This document shows positions 1-7,715 of a stretch of 24,332 bases of DNA, one piece after another. The DNA comes from UBA1206 sp041672465 (GTDB lineage: Bacteria; Bacillota; Clostridia; Oscillospirales; CAG-382). The notes under the pieces are model-generated. The model searched no databases and was not told where the DNA came from. It saw only the letters and a program-made list of their open reading frames with translations. The stretch is taken from the NCBI GenBank assembly GCA_041672465.1, contig JBAYZO010000021.1, forward strand, positions 1 to 24,332. The letters run 5' to 3'. Position numbers and translations under genes: made by a program. Each line of letters starts with the position of its first letter. Within the stretch, counting starts at the first letter, position 1.

Positions 1-477
1 GTGGACCCGGTTTTACCTACTGGACATATTTTTTTAAATCAGATTTTTGTTTATCCCGGTATGACGACAGTTGGTTATTCTGATATAGGCAAATCGTTTG
101 CTGAACCAATGGCTTCAGGGCTCTTGGTAACAATTACAAATGATGAACTTGAATGGTTAGATACTTCAACAACCATTCAAGTTCAGGTTATTGATCAGTA
201 CGGCAATACTTTTAATCTGTCTGGCGGTTGTTATTGTGTTATGAAGATGTTACTCGGAAATGGAACTATCGGTGGCACAGACGCAACAACGTCAACGATC
301 GGAGTGGGGGTTGGCAGTTATGTTTATTCCGGTTCTTATGCAAACTTTACATATACCAGAGGCGGTGGTATTGATGATGAATCGCCAATTTTACAAATTG
401 AAATGCAAAATGCAACTGCTCCGGTATCAACGATAATTAGGATTACGCTTCTTAATGAAGAAGGAGACCCGATGTAA
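1..477 (+). CDS. Putative phage structural protein, probably 5'-truncated by the window edge
   Basis: The frame is open from the first base (GTG) and ends with TAA. Because it begins exactly at the window edge, the true start may lie upstream. The 158 visible residues are rich in Gly, Thr, Ser and Tyr and poor in Lys, with alternating hydrophobic patterns and a glycine-rich stretch (GVGVGS, then TRGGG). This looks like a beta-rich virion protein. No signal peptide or membrane segment is visible. Its stop overlaps the start of the next gene by one base (TAATG), so the two are probably translationally coupled. I do not recognise the family; the structural role is inferred from composition and from the LamG, hydrolase and DUF1353 genes downstream. 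Confidence 0.6.
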   Translation: MDPVLPTGHIFLNQIFVYPGMTTVGYSDIGKSFAEPMASGLLVTITNDELEWLDTSTTIQVQVIDQYGNTFNLSGGCYCVMKMLLGNGTIGGTDATTSTIGVGVGSYVYSGSYANFTYTRGGGIDDESPILQIEMQNATAPVSTIIRITLLNEEGDPM

Positions 478-719
478 TGACAACTATTGATGAACAAAAA
501 AAAGCCATTTTTGATAAATTGGCAGGTGATCCCAACTGGTTAAAAACTTTACTTGTTGATATTTTATTGGAACAGCAAAAATTGAATTCTTTTTTTGCAA
601 AAAAAATAAAATCAGAAATAAAACATCAACAAGACGCGGACATTAAAATGAAACAATTAGAAAGTTTAATTCCGCCTGAATATAAAGCAATGCTTGGGCC
701 TTTATTGAACATAAAATAA
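477..719 (+). CDS. Small hydrophilic helical protein, unknown function
   Basis: This gene encodes 80 residues and starts on an ATG that overlaps the previous stop (TAATG). The protein is rich in Lys, Gln, Glu and Leu and looks almost wholly helical, with a Lys-rich centre. No catalytic or metal-binding motif is visible. It sits between two probable virion proteins, so it could be a minor structural or assembly factor, but that rests on position only. Tight coupling to its neighbour and codon use like the flanking genes support it as a real gene. Confidence 0.6.
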   Translation: MTTIDEQKKAIFDKLAGDPNWLKTLLVDILLEQQKLNSFFAKKIKSEIKHQQDADIKMKQLESLIPPEYKAMLGPLLNIK

Positions 720-731
720 CCGGAGGAGAAA

Positions 732-1493
732 ATGGGATATAATTTTCATACGCCTTGGGATGCTTCAACCGTTTTTTCGTATCCGATAATGAATGTTTTG
801 CCTGCCGGGTTAGATAGGGGCATCACATACTTGAAAAACGTAATGGTGAGTTGCAATGGCGCAATCACATACAACAAGGCAACCGGTTCTTTAAGCTGGT
901 CAGCACCAATTCAAATAATGTTTAATACTGCGGCGGGGCTTTCGGTTTATAACGAAATTGCGGCGGGGTCTGTAACATTAACTGACGGCAAGTTTGTTTA
1001 TGTAGATTTATCGGAGACCAATGCCGCTGCCGTGAGCGCTGCGACGGCAACCTTCACAGGGGCCGGAGCTTCTAATTTTATAGCCTATAATCGTCTTGTG
1101 TTGGCTTATCGGAACACGACGAGCGACAATGTTTATTCGGTTGCGTTGCATCCACAATTAAATGATCCTGCAAAAATAGTTCAGGTTTTAACTTGTGCTA
1201 ATAATGTAACCATTGATTGGTCGGCTGGGCATACAGCGGAAATCACACTTGATAGGGTATTAACAACCTTTACTTTTTCTGGTATTGTTTCCCCAACTGC
1301 AAGGTTAATTTTAATAGTTAAGCAATATGCAGGGGTTGGAGCGGTTGCCTTTGGTGCTGAAGCAAGAGCGGGTTCTGACCTTTCATTACCACCAACTTTA
1401 TCGGCAATTACAGGTAAAGAAGATTATTTGGGCTTTATTTATCGGTCAAACGTTGCAAAATACGATTTTGTCGCTTTCACAAGGGGCTTTTAA
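732..1493 (+). CDS. Putative tail fibre/baseplate-type structural protein
   Basis: This gene encodes 253 residues and starts at an ATG 5 bases after a strong SD (GGAGG, in 721-727). Residues about 20-135 have the pattern of phage tail-fibre-like proteins: an 'AGLDRGITYLKN' entry, a 'W' strand, then 'TLTDGKFVYVDL' and 'NRLVLAYRN', all alternating beta strands. The C-terminal part is again beta-rich and ends with an aromatic tail. No signal peptide or membrane segment is present. It belongs to the run of small virion-type genes at 1-7605. I recognise the general style, not a named family, so fibre or baseplate is a guess. Confidence 0.6.
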   Translation: MGYNFHTPWDASTVFSYPIMNVLPAGLDRGITYLKNVMVSCNGAITYNKATGSLSWSAPIQIMFNTAAGLSVYNEIAAGSVTLTDGKFVYVDLSETNAAAVSAATATFTGAGASNFIAYNRLVLAYRNTTSDNVYSVALHPQLNDPAKIVQVLTCANNVTIDWSAGHTAEITLDRVLTTFTFSGIVSPTARLILIVKQYAGVGAVAFGAEARAGSDLSLPPTLSAITGKEDYLGFIYRSNVAKYDFVAFTRGF

Positions 1494-1520
1494 CATCAAA
1501 GAAATAAGGAGAGTGTAATT

Positions 1521-2027
1521 ATGGCCGCAACAATGCAAATACATGAAATGAGTGCTTTAACTACAGGAACCGATAAAACTTCCGGGACAGTTCGATTTAA
1601 AGACGCAGATAATGCAGTGGTAGACGCGGCAAATCCGCTCGTAATTCCTTCTGTCGGTTCAATTCAAAGCTACACGAAAAAAGTTCGGGCTTATATGGAA
1701 GCTCCTCCAACAACCAGTGTTTCCAATCTTCGTTGGTATTCAGATGGCACAAATGGATTCGGAACTGGCGTTTCTGTATCTGCAAAAAACATTGGCGTAA
1801 CATGGGCCGCAAACGCAACAACAAAACAAGTCGGAGGAGCAGATTTATTTAGTTATACTTCAGCGGCTCCACTTGATGGCGATACCACAGACACGGGGCC
1901 TTTTGCCCCTGCTGATGACGATACCTATATTGGTGACTTGATTGAAATGCAGATGTTTGTTTATTCTACAGCTTCACAGGGCGCTTTAACTCCGGAAACG
2001 TTGACTTTTTCATATGATGAGGTCTAA
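1521..2027 (+). CDS. Putative phage virion protein, unknown family
   Basis: This gene encodes 168 residues beginning MAATMQIHEMSALT, with an SD (AAGGAGAG, about 1505-1512) upstream of the ATG. The protein is acidic and rich in Thr, Ala and Asp, with beta-strand patterns such as 'GTVRFKDADN', 'NLRWYSDGTNGFG' and 'IEMQMFVYS'. The sequence style is that of small surface-exposed virion proteins. There is no membrane segment and no enzyme motif. It lies between two other probable structural genes on the same strand, with 27 bases before it and 56 after. The exact role is unknown. Confidence 0.6.
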   Translation: MAATMQIHEMSALTTGTDKTSGTVRFKDADNAVVDAANPLVIPSVGSIQSYTKKVRAYMEAPPTTSVSNLRWYSDGTNGFGTGVSVSAKNIGVTWAANATTKQVGGADLFSYTSAAPLDGDTTDTGPFAPADDDTYIGDLIEMQMFVYSTASQGALTPETLTFSYDEV

Positions 2028-2083
2028 AAATAATAAATTGTTAAAATTCATAAGATAAGGTTAATCTTTTACGGAAAATAAAA

Positions 2084-2611
2084 ATGAAACTTACTGAAAA
2101 TTATTCATTTGAAGCTGAAATGGCAACCGGTAAAGTACTTACAGAAGGTGGAGACTTAACCGGTTGCATTCGGTTTTCTTTAATACCAAATATTCCAAAT
2201 TTGCCGAGACATGACTTTTCTGGAATTAAAATGGAGCGGCGTTTTTGCAGGGCCTTTCACAGGTATAGCATGGTAACACAACAAGCATTGCCGGGTCGCT
2301 TAACGTGGAGAGATGATTCTGACATTATTATTTCAACTGAAGATTTATCTAATTTTATTGATGTTGATTCTAAAATTGCCAAAAATGCAACTGGACAAGA
2401 ATGGTACGAAGTTGAACAATTTACAAAAAATATGATTAAATTAAAAAGGCCATATTCCGGCAAAACTCAACAAATCGGCGGCAAGATAACGATAAAATCA
2501 AAACCTCCGGAATACCTTCATTGCATCGTTTTTGATAATTTCAGAACCTACATAAAATCTTCTGATGGGTCAATTATGATTACATCAAAAGATTACGAAT
2601 TATATTTATAA
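2084..2611 (+). CDS. Hypothetical protein in structural module
   Basis: This gene encodes 175 residues starting at an ATG with a weak SD (ACGGA, about 2070-2074). The protein has mixed alpha/beta character with basic patches (KMERRFCRAFHR near residue 50; Lys-rich centre) and no Gly/Thr-rich fibre pattern. No signal peptide or membrane helix is visible. It precedes two LamG-like proteins and may be a tail assembly or adaptor component, but I recognise no family. The 56 bases before it hold no convincing promoter or terminator. Confidence 0.55.
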   Translation: MKLTENYSFEAEMATGKVLTEGGDLTGCIRFSLIPNIPNLPRHDFSGIKMERRFCRAFHRYSMVTQQALPGRLTWRDDSDIIISTEDLSNFIDVDSKIAKNATGQEWYEVEQFTKNMIKLKRPYSGKTQQIGGKITIKSKPPEYLHCIVFDNFRTYIKSSDGSIMITSKDYELYL

Positions 2612-2621
2612 AGGGGGCGTT

Positions 2622-3626
2622 ATGGCAAGAATTTTTGGAACTGGTTTTGAAAATCAAAGTTTAAGTATGTTTGATGAAGATTATAGTGTTTCAATAGTTT
2701 CTTCATCAGGGTTAGATATGGGTGGAGATTATGTATGTTCAGGGTTAGGCGATTATGGTTGGATTAAAAAATTTTTTAAAACATCAATGACTGAAATATA
2801 TACACACAGAACAATAAGGCTTAATGGCAGATCGTCTTATAACAATAATATATTTGGTTTTTATGATTCCAATGGAAAATTAATATTAACTATTTCTATC
2901 AACAAATCTTCTTTTAAAATAGAGGTACATTTAGGGGCTTATAATGGAACGCTTTTGGCTACTGGTACAACAACATTTCAATTATTAGATATTACCCATC
3001 GAATTGAAATTTATTATAAGCCATTAAATTCATCCGGAAATATTATTATTAAAGTTGATGGAGTTGAAGAAATTAATTACACTGGTGATACAACTTATGG
3101 ATTAGAAAATATATCAGGTTTTATTATTGGTGGTGTCAATGAATGGAGGCAAGCTTGTGATGATATAATTATTGATGATTCAAACTGGATTGGTATTGGT
3201 CATACTTTTGTTGGTGGTGTTATTACTGGTGCCGGTTCTTCTGCCCAATGGACTTCCAGTACTGGCGCAACAAATTATGCAAATGTTGATGAAATACCAT
3301 ATTCTGATACAGACTATAATTCAACAAATACTACAGACGCTTTAGATTTGCATTCTATAAATGATTGCCTTAATGGGCTTGATGTTGCTTCTGTTTCTGG
3401 AATATATTTAAATATTCGTACTGCTCATGAAGGAGCGCCAACAACAAAAGGAACCAAATGTGCAATTAAATCTGGAACAACTACAGGAACGAGTTCAACA
3501 GTTTCTCAATCATTATCTTTTTTAAGTGAACAAAAAATCTTTGAAACAAATCCAGATACGGCGGCAGCATTCACAACTGCTGATTTTACGTCCGGAATAG
3601 AAATTGGATATAAGGCGGTGGGTTAA
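2622..3626 (+). CDS. LamG-like jelly-roll virion protein with a C-terminal tail-associated domain
   Basis: This gene encodes 334 residues, with SD AAGGGGGCG just before the ATG. Residues about 1-175 look like a concanavalin/LamG jelly roll: an 'IFGTGFE' start, paired beta strands, 'IEVHLGAYNG', 'RIEIYYKPL', 'IIKVDGVEEINYTGDT', ending with 'CDDIIIDDSNWIG'. Residues about 180-334 form a second domain with 'ANVDEIPYSDTDYNST' and 'ETNPDTAAAFTTADFTSGIEIGYK', a pattern that recurs in phage proteins following a LamG-type domain. The likely role is glycan or surface binding in the tail or capsid decoration. Its stop overlaps the next start by one base (TAATG), so it is coupled to a second LamG protein. 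Function is inferred from the fold. Confidence 0.65.
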   Translation: MARIFGTGFENQSLSMFDEDYSVSIVSSSGLDMGGDYVCSGLGDYGWIKKFFKTSMTEIYTHRTIRLNGRSSYNNNIFGFYDSNGKLILTISINKSSFKIEVHLGAYNGTLLATGTTTFQLLDITHRIEIYYKPLNSSGNIIIKVDGVEEINYTGDTTYGLENISGFIIGGVNEWRQACDDIIIDDSNWIGIGHTFVGGVITGAGSSAQWTSSTGATNYANVDEIPYSDTDYNSTNTTDALDLHSINDCLNGLDVASVSGIYLNIRTAHEGAPTTKGTKCAIKSGTTTGTSSTVSQSLSFLSEQKIFETNPDTAAAFTTADFTSGIEIGYKAVG

Positions 3627-5092
3627 TGGCAAATAATTTTTCAATTGATGCGAATTGTGTTGCTTTATTTAGAATGGAATCTGGCGCTTTAGTTACAGAT
3701 TCTATCGGCACGAATACGTTGACGAATGTTGGTGTTAGTGAAACCACAGCGACAGGAACATTTAAAGAGGGTTCTTGTGCTGCTAATTTTGAATCCGACG
3801 AAAACGATTATATGTATCGTGCCGATGCCGATTTAGATGCCGGTTTTCCATTAAAATCTGGTGATACAACTAAGAAATTTAGTTGTGCATTTTGGATGAA
3901 ACAAGAATCAAGCTCAACGAATCATTATATCATTGCAAAATATGATACGAATTTCAAAAGAAGTTTAGCGATTACGTTATATGCCGATAAAATAAATATT
4001 TTTATTGGATATAATGGTGGGGCAAGTTCAGAAACACATGCCTTCGATAAAACACTTGTAGATGGTAGATGGTATCATATAGGCGTCGCACATGATGGAG
4101 TAAATAAAACCACTCTTGTAAGAATTTATGATGAATATAATGACACTACTTATGAAGAAACTTATGACGCCACAAATGAAACAAACATTTCTGATGCCCC
4201 ATTTTCACTTGGTAATAGGGGGGACTTTGATACCTCATATGATTATGATGGAATTTTAGATGAAGTCGTAATTTTTAAAGATTTATTAACGGGTTATGAA
4301 TTTGATAATATTCGGAACGGCAGTTATTCTGATTCAGCAATGGTTCATTCGGTTTCTAATATCATTTCTGAAGTTGAATATGTTCCAGTTGGTAAAGTTA
4401 AAGTTTCCAGCATTGCCATAGAAGTTGAATATGAAGTTTCAAGTGAGATTATCATAACTCTTGGTTTTGATGCCTATTTACAAAAAACGACGTTTTCTAC
4501 CATCGGGCTTGATGCAAACTTAAAAAAAGTGCATTCTTCAAATTTCAAAATAGATGCTTTAACACTGGTTCTGCATGATGAAGTAACAATCAGTTTTGAT
4601 GCACTTATAAAAGCTGAAGGTATTGAAGTAACAAATGGGTTAGACGCCCATATAATGGGTATTGATAAAACCGCAACAAATTCCATAGATGCCAATTTGG
4701 CTTCTTTAAAAACCGCAACAAATTCCATAGATGCCAATTTGGCTTCTTTAAAAACCGCAACAAATTCTATAGATGCGATTCTGCAAAAAGCTTTTGAAGT
4801 TACAACTGGATTACATGCATATATTCTTGATCCATATTCAAGGATCAAGGCCTTAGATGCCTATTTACAAAAGCAAGATTTAACAACTGAAACCGGTATT
4901 GATGCATATATTCAGGCAATAAAAACAAATACGGTTGAATTAGACGCAAACCTTGTGTTTACAACCGATTCATCAATAAGTTTAGATTCACACCTTAAAA
5001 AGGCCGAGAACTTCGTTGAATGTTCAATGGATGCTTTATTGCTTCCAGTTCCATCATCGACAAACATCGGAAATATGTTCTTAATTTTTTAA
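3626..5092 (+). CDS. LamG-domain protein with C-terminal xDAxL repeat tract
   Basis: This gene encodes 488 residues. Residues about 5-235 match the LamG/concanavalin A-like lectin pattern: 'CVALFRMES', 'DSIGTNTLTNVG', 'FSCAFWMKQ', 'DGRWYHIGVAHDG', 'DYDGILDEVVIFKDLLT'. Such domains bind glycans or act as adhesins in tail fibres. Residues about 270-480 carry about 14 degenerate copies of a short motif (GFDAYLQK, GLDANLKK, SIDANLAS twice, SIDAILQK, ALDAYLQK, GIDAYIQA, ELDANLVF, SMDALLLP), spaced irregularly by about 14-20 residues. This suggests a repetitive shaft. Two near-identical 42-bp DNA repeats and a partial third encode part of it. The start overlaps the previous stop. The N-terminal fold call is firm; the fibre role is inferred. 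Confidence 0.75.
   Translation: MANNFSIDANCVALFRMESGALVTDSIGTNTLTNVGVSETTATGTFKEGSCAANFESDENDYMYRADADLDAGFPLKSGDTTKKFSCAFWMKQESSSTNHYIIAKYDTNFKRSLAITLYADKINIFIGYNGGASSETHAFDKTLVDGRWYHIGVAHDGVNKTTLVRIYDEYNDTTYEETYDATNETNISDAPFSLGNRGDFDTSYDYDGILDEVVIFKDLLTGYEFDNIRNGSYSDSAMVHSVSNIISEVEYVPVGKVKVSSIAIEVEYEVSSEIIITLGFDAYLQKTTFSTIGLDANLKKVHSSNFKIDALTLVLHDEVTISFDALIKAEGIEVTNGLDAHIMGIDKTATNSIDANLASLKTATNSIDANLASLKTATNSIDAILQKAFEVTTGLHAYILDPYSRIKALDAYLQKQDLTTETGIDAYIQAIKTNTVELDANLVFTTDSSISLDSHLKKAENFVECSMDALLLPVPSSTNIGNMFLIF
4669..4778 (+). repeat. 42-bp tandem repeat in the LamG/xDAxL gene
   Basis: Two copies of a 42-bp unit beginning AACCGCAACAAATTCCATAG start at about 4669 and 4711, with a partial, slightly diverged third copy from 4753. 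Each encodes the 14-residue unit TATNSIDANLASLK (phase arbitrary). The near-identity of copies one and two at the DNA level indicates recent duplication, against an older and more degenerate protein-level repeat around it. Confidence 0.9.
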
Positions 5093-5108
5093 CCGAAAGG
5101 TAAAAAAT

Positions 5109-5588
5109 ATGACTTGCGAATTACAACCACAATATAAACTACAACAATGTCAAGAACACGCAACTGTGTTTGAATCACAAGTTAAAACAGAACAAATGGT
5201 TATCGGCTTACGCGATGTTATTATGGAAATTAAAAAAGACGTTTCACATTTAAAAAAAGATTATTTTGACGGAAGATTGTTGATACAACAACTTTCCATA
5301 GATTTTAATTCAAGTCTGAAGCCAAGAATTGAAGTGTTGGAAAAGAAAACCGACCAATCAATACTTTTTCATTCAAAAATAGGTGAATTATCAAGTTCTA
5401 TACAAGGAATAAAAGATTGCCTTGCCAAAGAAGAAATTGAAAAAAAAACAGGGTTTATTGGTTTTATTTCAATGAGTTTTGAAAATGCAAAAAAGAACAT
5501 GGGGACGGTGATGCTTGTTGCCCTGATGATTACAGCTTTAAAATGGGCAGGAAACTTATTTGACATGGCAAAGGAGATTGTAAAATGA
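5109..5588 (+). CDS. Coiled-coil protein with C-terminal membrane segment; holin candidate
   Basis: This gene encodes 159 residues with SD GAAAGG before the ATG. Residues about 10-115 are hydrophilic and heptad-like, predicted helical or coiled coil. Residues about 131-151 (GTVMLVALMITALKWAGNLF) form one hydrophobic segment followed by a short amphipathic, basic tail. The gene overlaps the cell-wall hydrolase gene (ATGA junction at 5585-5588), the usual place for a holin or other lysis partner. A single C-terminal membrane segment after a long soluble coiled coil is not the commonest holin plan, so a tail-tip or spanin-like role is possible. The lysis assignment is from context. Confidence 0.55.
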   Translation: MTCELQPQYKLQQCQEHATVFESQVKTEQMVIGLRDVIMEIKKDVSHLKKDYFDGRLLIQQLSIDFNSSLKPRIEVLEKKTDQSILFHSKIGELSSSIQGIKDCLAKEEIEKKTGFIGFISMSFENAKKNMGTVMLVALMITALKWAGNLFDMAKEIVK

Positions 5589-6025
5589 ACCCATTATTAA
5601 AAGATTTTTATCCACTGACGGATGAAAAAATATTGGCAATTTGCATATGGGGCGAAGCAAGAGGTGAACCATTTGAAGCCAAATTGGCAGTTGCATCAGT
5701 AATTAAAGAAAGAGTTCGGCGTGGTGGTTGGTATGGTAAAGGATACCATGGCGTTATTCTGAAGGATAAACAATTTTCTTGTTTCAATCCATTTGATCCA
5801 AATTTTATAAAAATGATAGATCTTGTATATAATTTTGATGAAGAAAATAATAAAGAAAAAAATAAAGTTGTATGGGAATGTTATAAAATTGCAAAAGGAA
5901 TAATTACCGGGAATATTAAACCAAATATTGTAGCTACAAATTATCTTTCAATTTATTGTGATGTTTGCTGGGAAAATAAATTAAAAAAAGTTGCTACCAT
6001 TGGCCGACATGATTTTTATATTTGA
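5585..6025 (+). CDS. SleB-type cell-wall hydrolase (Hydrolase_2 family), endolysin
   Basis: This gene encodes 146 residues and overlaps the previous gene by four bases. The protein shows the Hydrolase_2/SleB pattern: 'IWGEARGEP' near residues 21-29, where the first Glu (E24) is the expected catalytic acid; 'AVASVIKERV'; 'GYHGVILKDKQFSCFNP'; and 'ATNYLSIYCDVCW' near the C-terminus. The family cleaves peptidoglycan glycan strands and serves as the phage endolysin when found beside a holin-type gene. There is no signal peptide and no separate wall-binding domain, so export would depend on a holin. Length is normal for the catalytic domain alone. The replacement of the usual His-rich C-terminal motif is slight; family membership looks clear. 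Confidence 0.85.
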   Translation: MNPLLKDFYPLTDEKILAICIWGEARGEPFEAKLAVASVIKERVRRGGWYGKGYHGVILKDKQFSCFNPFDPNFIKMIDLVYNFDEENNKEKNKVVWECYKIAKGIITGNIKPNIVATNYLSIYCDVCWENKLKKVATIGRHDFYI

Positions 6026-6043
6026 TTGAAAGGGCTTGAACAT

Positions 6044-6499
6044 ATGATGGAATTAAAAAGAAGTGATTGTATTTTTTGTGACAATAAAAAATTATTAAGT
6101 GTTGATATATTAGATCCTTTTTCCGGAACAGATTTAGGTTTATTTAATAGCAGAACGGTTTGGCAACTGAATAAACCAATGAGAGTTATTGTCAATAAAA
6201 AATACCTGTTCATTATTCCTGCAATGTTCCAAACAGATTTGGCAAGTGTGCCAAGAATACCGATTGTGTACGCCTTATGGGGCGACAGGGCTCATAAAGA
6301 AGCTATATGGCATGATTACCTATACCGTACAAATTGCGGCTTAATTTTGGCGAGGGCTCAGTGTGACTATTTATTTAAATTGGCGATGATTGGCCGGGGT
6401 CAACCTTGGTATATTTATAGGCCGATGTATAGGGGAGTAAGATTAGGCGGCGGTAGTTCGTACCATCAGTTTCCAGTTAATCATAAATATATTAAATAA
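6044..6499 (+). CDS. DUF1353 family protein
   Basis: The key motif is 'FQTDLASVPR' followed by 'AIWHDYLYR', the signature of DUF1353 phage proteins, which are usually found near endolysin or tail genes; their biochemical role is not established. I take the ATG at 6044 (a second follows at 6047), preceded by GAAAGGG at about 6028-6034. An in-frame TTG at 6026 is less likely. The resulting 151 residues include an N-terminal Cys pair (CIFC) and a Gly-rich C-terminus. It follows the hydrolase by 18 bases and probably shares its transcript. The conserved His-Asp pair suggests an enzyme, but that is inference. Confidence 0.8.
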   Translation: MMELKRSDCIFCDNKKLLSVDILDPFSGTDLGLFNSRTVWQLNKPMRVIVNKKYLFIIPAMFQTDLASVPRIPIVYALWGDRAHKEAIWHDYLYRTNCGLILARAQCDYLFKLAMIGRGQPWYIYRPMYRGVRLGGGSSYHQFPVNHKYIK

Positions 6500-6513
6500 A
6501 AGAGGATAAATAA

Positions 6514-6768
6514 ATGGCGTTGACAAGAGTCTTTAAAAATTCATATTTCCCCGGTAACAATATCTTTGGAGATGATACTGATAATTTAACAATAAATGAT
6601 GGCGTTGTTTCTTTAAATGGCGCTGCAAAACGTTCCTTAACTATTAGAGCTGGAATTGATTATGTTGCACAGATAGCCCATGCTAAACCAACACAAGTTA
6701 CTGTCGGTTTAGCGAAGGGGTATTCAATGCCAATTTATGCGGCTGATAATGAAGAACTTTTTTTTTAG
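6514..6768 (+). CDS. Structural protein, N-terminal part of a frameshifted gene
   Basis: This frame encodes 84 residues with SD AGAGGA before the ATG. It ends at TAG directly after a run of nine T. The final residues are NEELFF. Removing a single T joins this frame in phase to the next reading frame (…NEELFF-SSKVPYRWD…), giving one 216-residue protein at 6514-7165. The joined 'EELFF…VPYRWD' text reads like a continuous conserved segment of phage structural proteins that I recall from memory only. It is therefore probably the front half of a single gene. The break could be a homopolymer sequencing error, a real mutation, or slippage during expression. The short form alone has no recognisable domain. 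Confidence 0.65.
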   Translation: MALTRVFKNSYFPGNNIFGDDTDNLTINDGVVSLNGAAKRSLTIRAGIDYVAQIAHAKPTQVTVGLAKGYSMPIYAADNEELFF

Positions 6769-7165
6769 TAGCAAGGTTCCTTATCGTTGGGATTTAATCA
6801 GTAATATATCATTTAGAACTTTTGTTGCTATTTCTGCGGCAGAAGATGTTGGCGATAAATTTAAGTTTCAATTCTCATGGGAAAATAATATTTACGGCGA
6901 GCCTATAAAAACAACGATTAAAGATGTTGAAATAGAACAAGCAGTATTAGTTGACCAAAATGAACAATATGATATTTATTTGATGATATTTGATATTGAT
7001 TATGATGCTTATGGAATTGGCAATGAAATTACAAGTTTGAATATTATAAATGGGCGGCTTCGGCGTATTGCGGCAGCTGAACCACAAATAACCGGGGAAG
7101 TAATTATTTTGGATTGGTATATGGTTTATAATGTTGATAAGATGTTTGGTATTTCAACCGTATAG
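6737..7165 (+). CDS. Structural protein, C-terminal part of the frameshifted gene
   Basis: The frame runs to TAG at 7163-7165. The first in-frame ATGs (6737, 6749) lie inside the preceding frame and have no SD, so independent initiation is unlikely; residues from SSKVPYRWD onward are the meaningful part. That part is beta-rich with conserved-looking blocks 'SAAEDVGDKFKFQFSWE', 'YDIYLMIFDIDYD' and 'RLRRIAAAEPQITGEVIILDWYMVY'. The length and strand pattern fit a tail or capsid surface protein. Together with the frame at 6514 it would form one 216-aa protein. No enzymatic motif or membrane segment is seen. Role inferred from location in the virion module. Confidence 0.65.
   Translation: MRLIMKNFFFSSKVPYRWDLISNISFRTFVAISAAEDVGDKFKFQFSWENNIYGEPIKTTIKDVEIEQAVLVDQNEQYDIYLMIFDIDYDAYGIGNEITSLNIINGRLRRIAAAEPQITGEVIILDWYMVYNVDKMFGISTV
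6758..6766 (+). other. T9 homopolymer at a +1 frameshift junction
   Basis: Nine consecutive T after GAAGAAC sit exactly where the upstream frame hits TAG and where the downstream frame continues the same domain. Reading eight T instead of nine restores one ORF. T-runs of this length are known sites of transcriptional slippage and also common sequencing-error sites; the sequence alone cannot separate these. Confidence 0.75.
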
Positions 7166-7182
7166 TTGGAGGGTGTATTAAA

Positions 7183-7506
7183 ATGAAAAAACTTTTAAGT
7201 GCGGCGGTGGCAACTGGTAATGGTTCAGCGATAAAATTGGAAAGTCCAAATGCTTTTCATGGCGTTGAAATCGTTCTAAATGGAACAATTTCAACCTTGT
7301 CTTTTGATTTAAAGGGCAGTATCTCTGGAAATTTTTGGGGCAACCTTGCGTCTTATACGATGTCCACAACGGAACTTTTGGCTGGTGGTGTGGTTTTTCA
7401 TGTGGCGGATAAAATGGTTGAACACGTTATGCCACACGTTTCAGATTATGCCGGTGCTTCTGGCAGTTCGATTGATGTATATTATACGCCGTATCCGTCA
7501 TTTTAA
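7183..7506 (+). CDS. Small putative virion protein
   Basis: This gene encodes 107 residues with a strong SD (GGAGGGTG) before the ATG. The protein is rich in Ser, Gly and Val with alternating strands ('GVEIVLNGTISTLSFDLKGS', 'GGVVFHVADK') and a C-terminal 'IDVYYTPYP'. This is a compact beta-sandwich-like composition typical of small decoration or tail proteins. There is no signal peptide. It is the penultimate gene of the structural transcript, before a 28-codon gene and the terminator at 7630. I do not recognise the family. Confidence 0.6.
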   Translation: MKKLLSAAVATGNGSAIKLESPNAFHGVEIVLNGTISTLSFDLKGSISGNFWGNLASYTMSTTELLAGGVVFHVADKMVEHVMPHVSDYAGASGSSIDVYYTPYPSF

Positions 7507-7518
7507 TGGAGGGTAAAA

Positions 7519-7605
7519 ATGGCCGACGAAACTATGGTAAGGAACGTTTCAGGAACCGGAAATTTTACGGTAAAGCATATGAATTTAACGATAGAATTAA
7601 AATAA
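7519..7605 (+). CDS. 28-residue peptide at the end of the structural operon
   Basis: ATG at 7519 is preceded at good spacing by GGAGGG (7508-7513), the same strong SD as its neighbour, and the frame ends with TAA 25 bases before the terminator stem. The peptide MADETMVRNVSGTGNFTVKHMNLTIELK has a beta-strand look and no membrane segment. The strong SD and position argue that it is translated; function unknown. It could be a remnant of a longer gene. Confidence 0.5.
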   Translation: MADETMVRNVSGTGNFTVKHMNLTIELK

Positions 7606-7629
7606 TTCATTAAAACAATTTATTTTTAA

Positions 7630-7660
7630 GGCCCGGCTATTTAATAGCCGGGCCTTTTTT
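7630..7660 (+). terminator. Intrinsic terminator closing the structural module
   Basis: A perfect 10-bp stem (GGCCCGGCTA / TAGCCGGGCC) with loop TTTAA is followed by TTTTTTATTTTT. It is GC-rich against an AT-rich background. It separates the structural genes from the promoter of the DUF932 gene. Confidence 0.95.
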
Positions 7661-7661
7661 A

Positions 7662-7715
7662 TTTTTAAAGATTTTTAAAAAACTTCTTGCATTTCTTTTA
7701 AAAAACAAATATGTT
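7662..7715 (+). promoter_or_regulatory. Promoter P1 with phased A/T tracts (UP-like)
   Basis: Two TTTTTAAA tracts with a 10-bp period lie at 7662-7682. A -35 box TTGCAT (7687-7692), a 17-bp spacer and a -10 box TATGTT (7710-7715) follow. The layout matches the elements at 8584, 11049 and 16911. It should drive the DUF932 gene through a leader of about 45 nt. Confidence 0.75.

Noticed and set aside
1327..1518. Alternative + frame inside and past the 732-1493 gene
   Set aside because: Out of frame with a well-supported gene and no SD; a shadow ORF.
2028..2083. Possible promoter (TTGTTA … TAAGAT) before the 2084 gene
   Set aside because: Spacing and boxes are poor in an AT-rich gap, so it was not reported as a feature.
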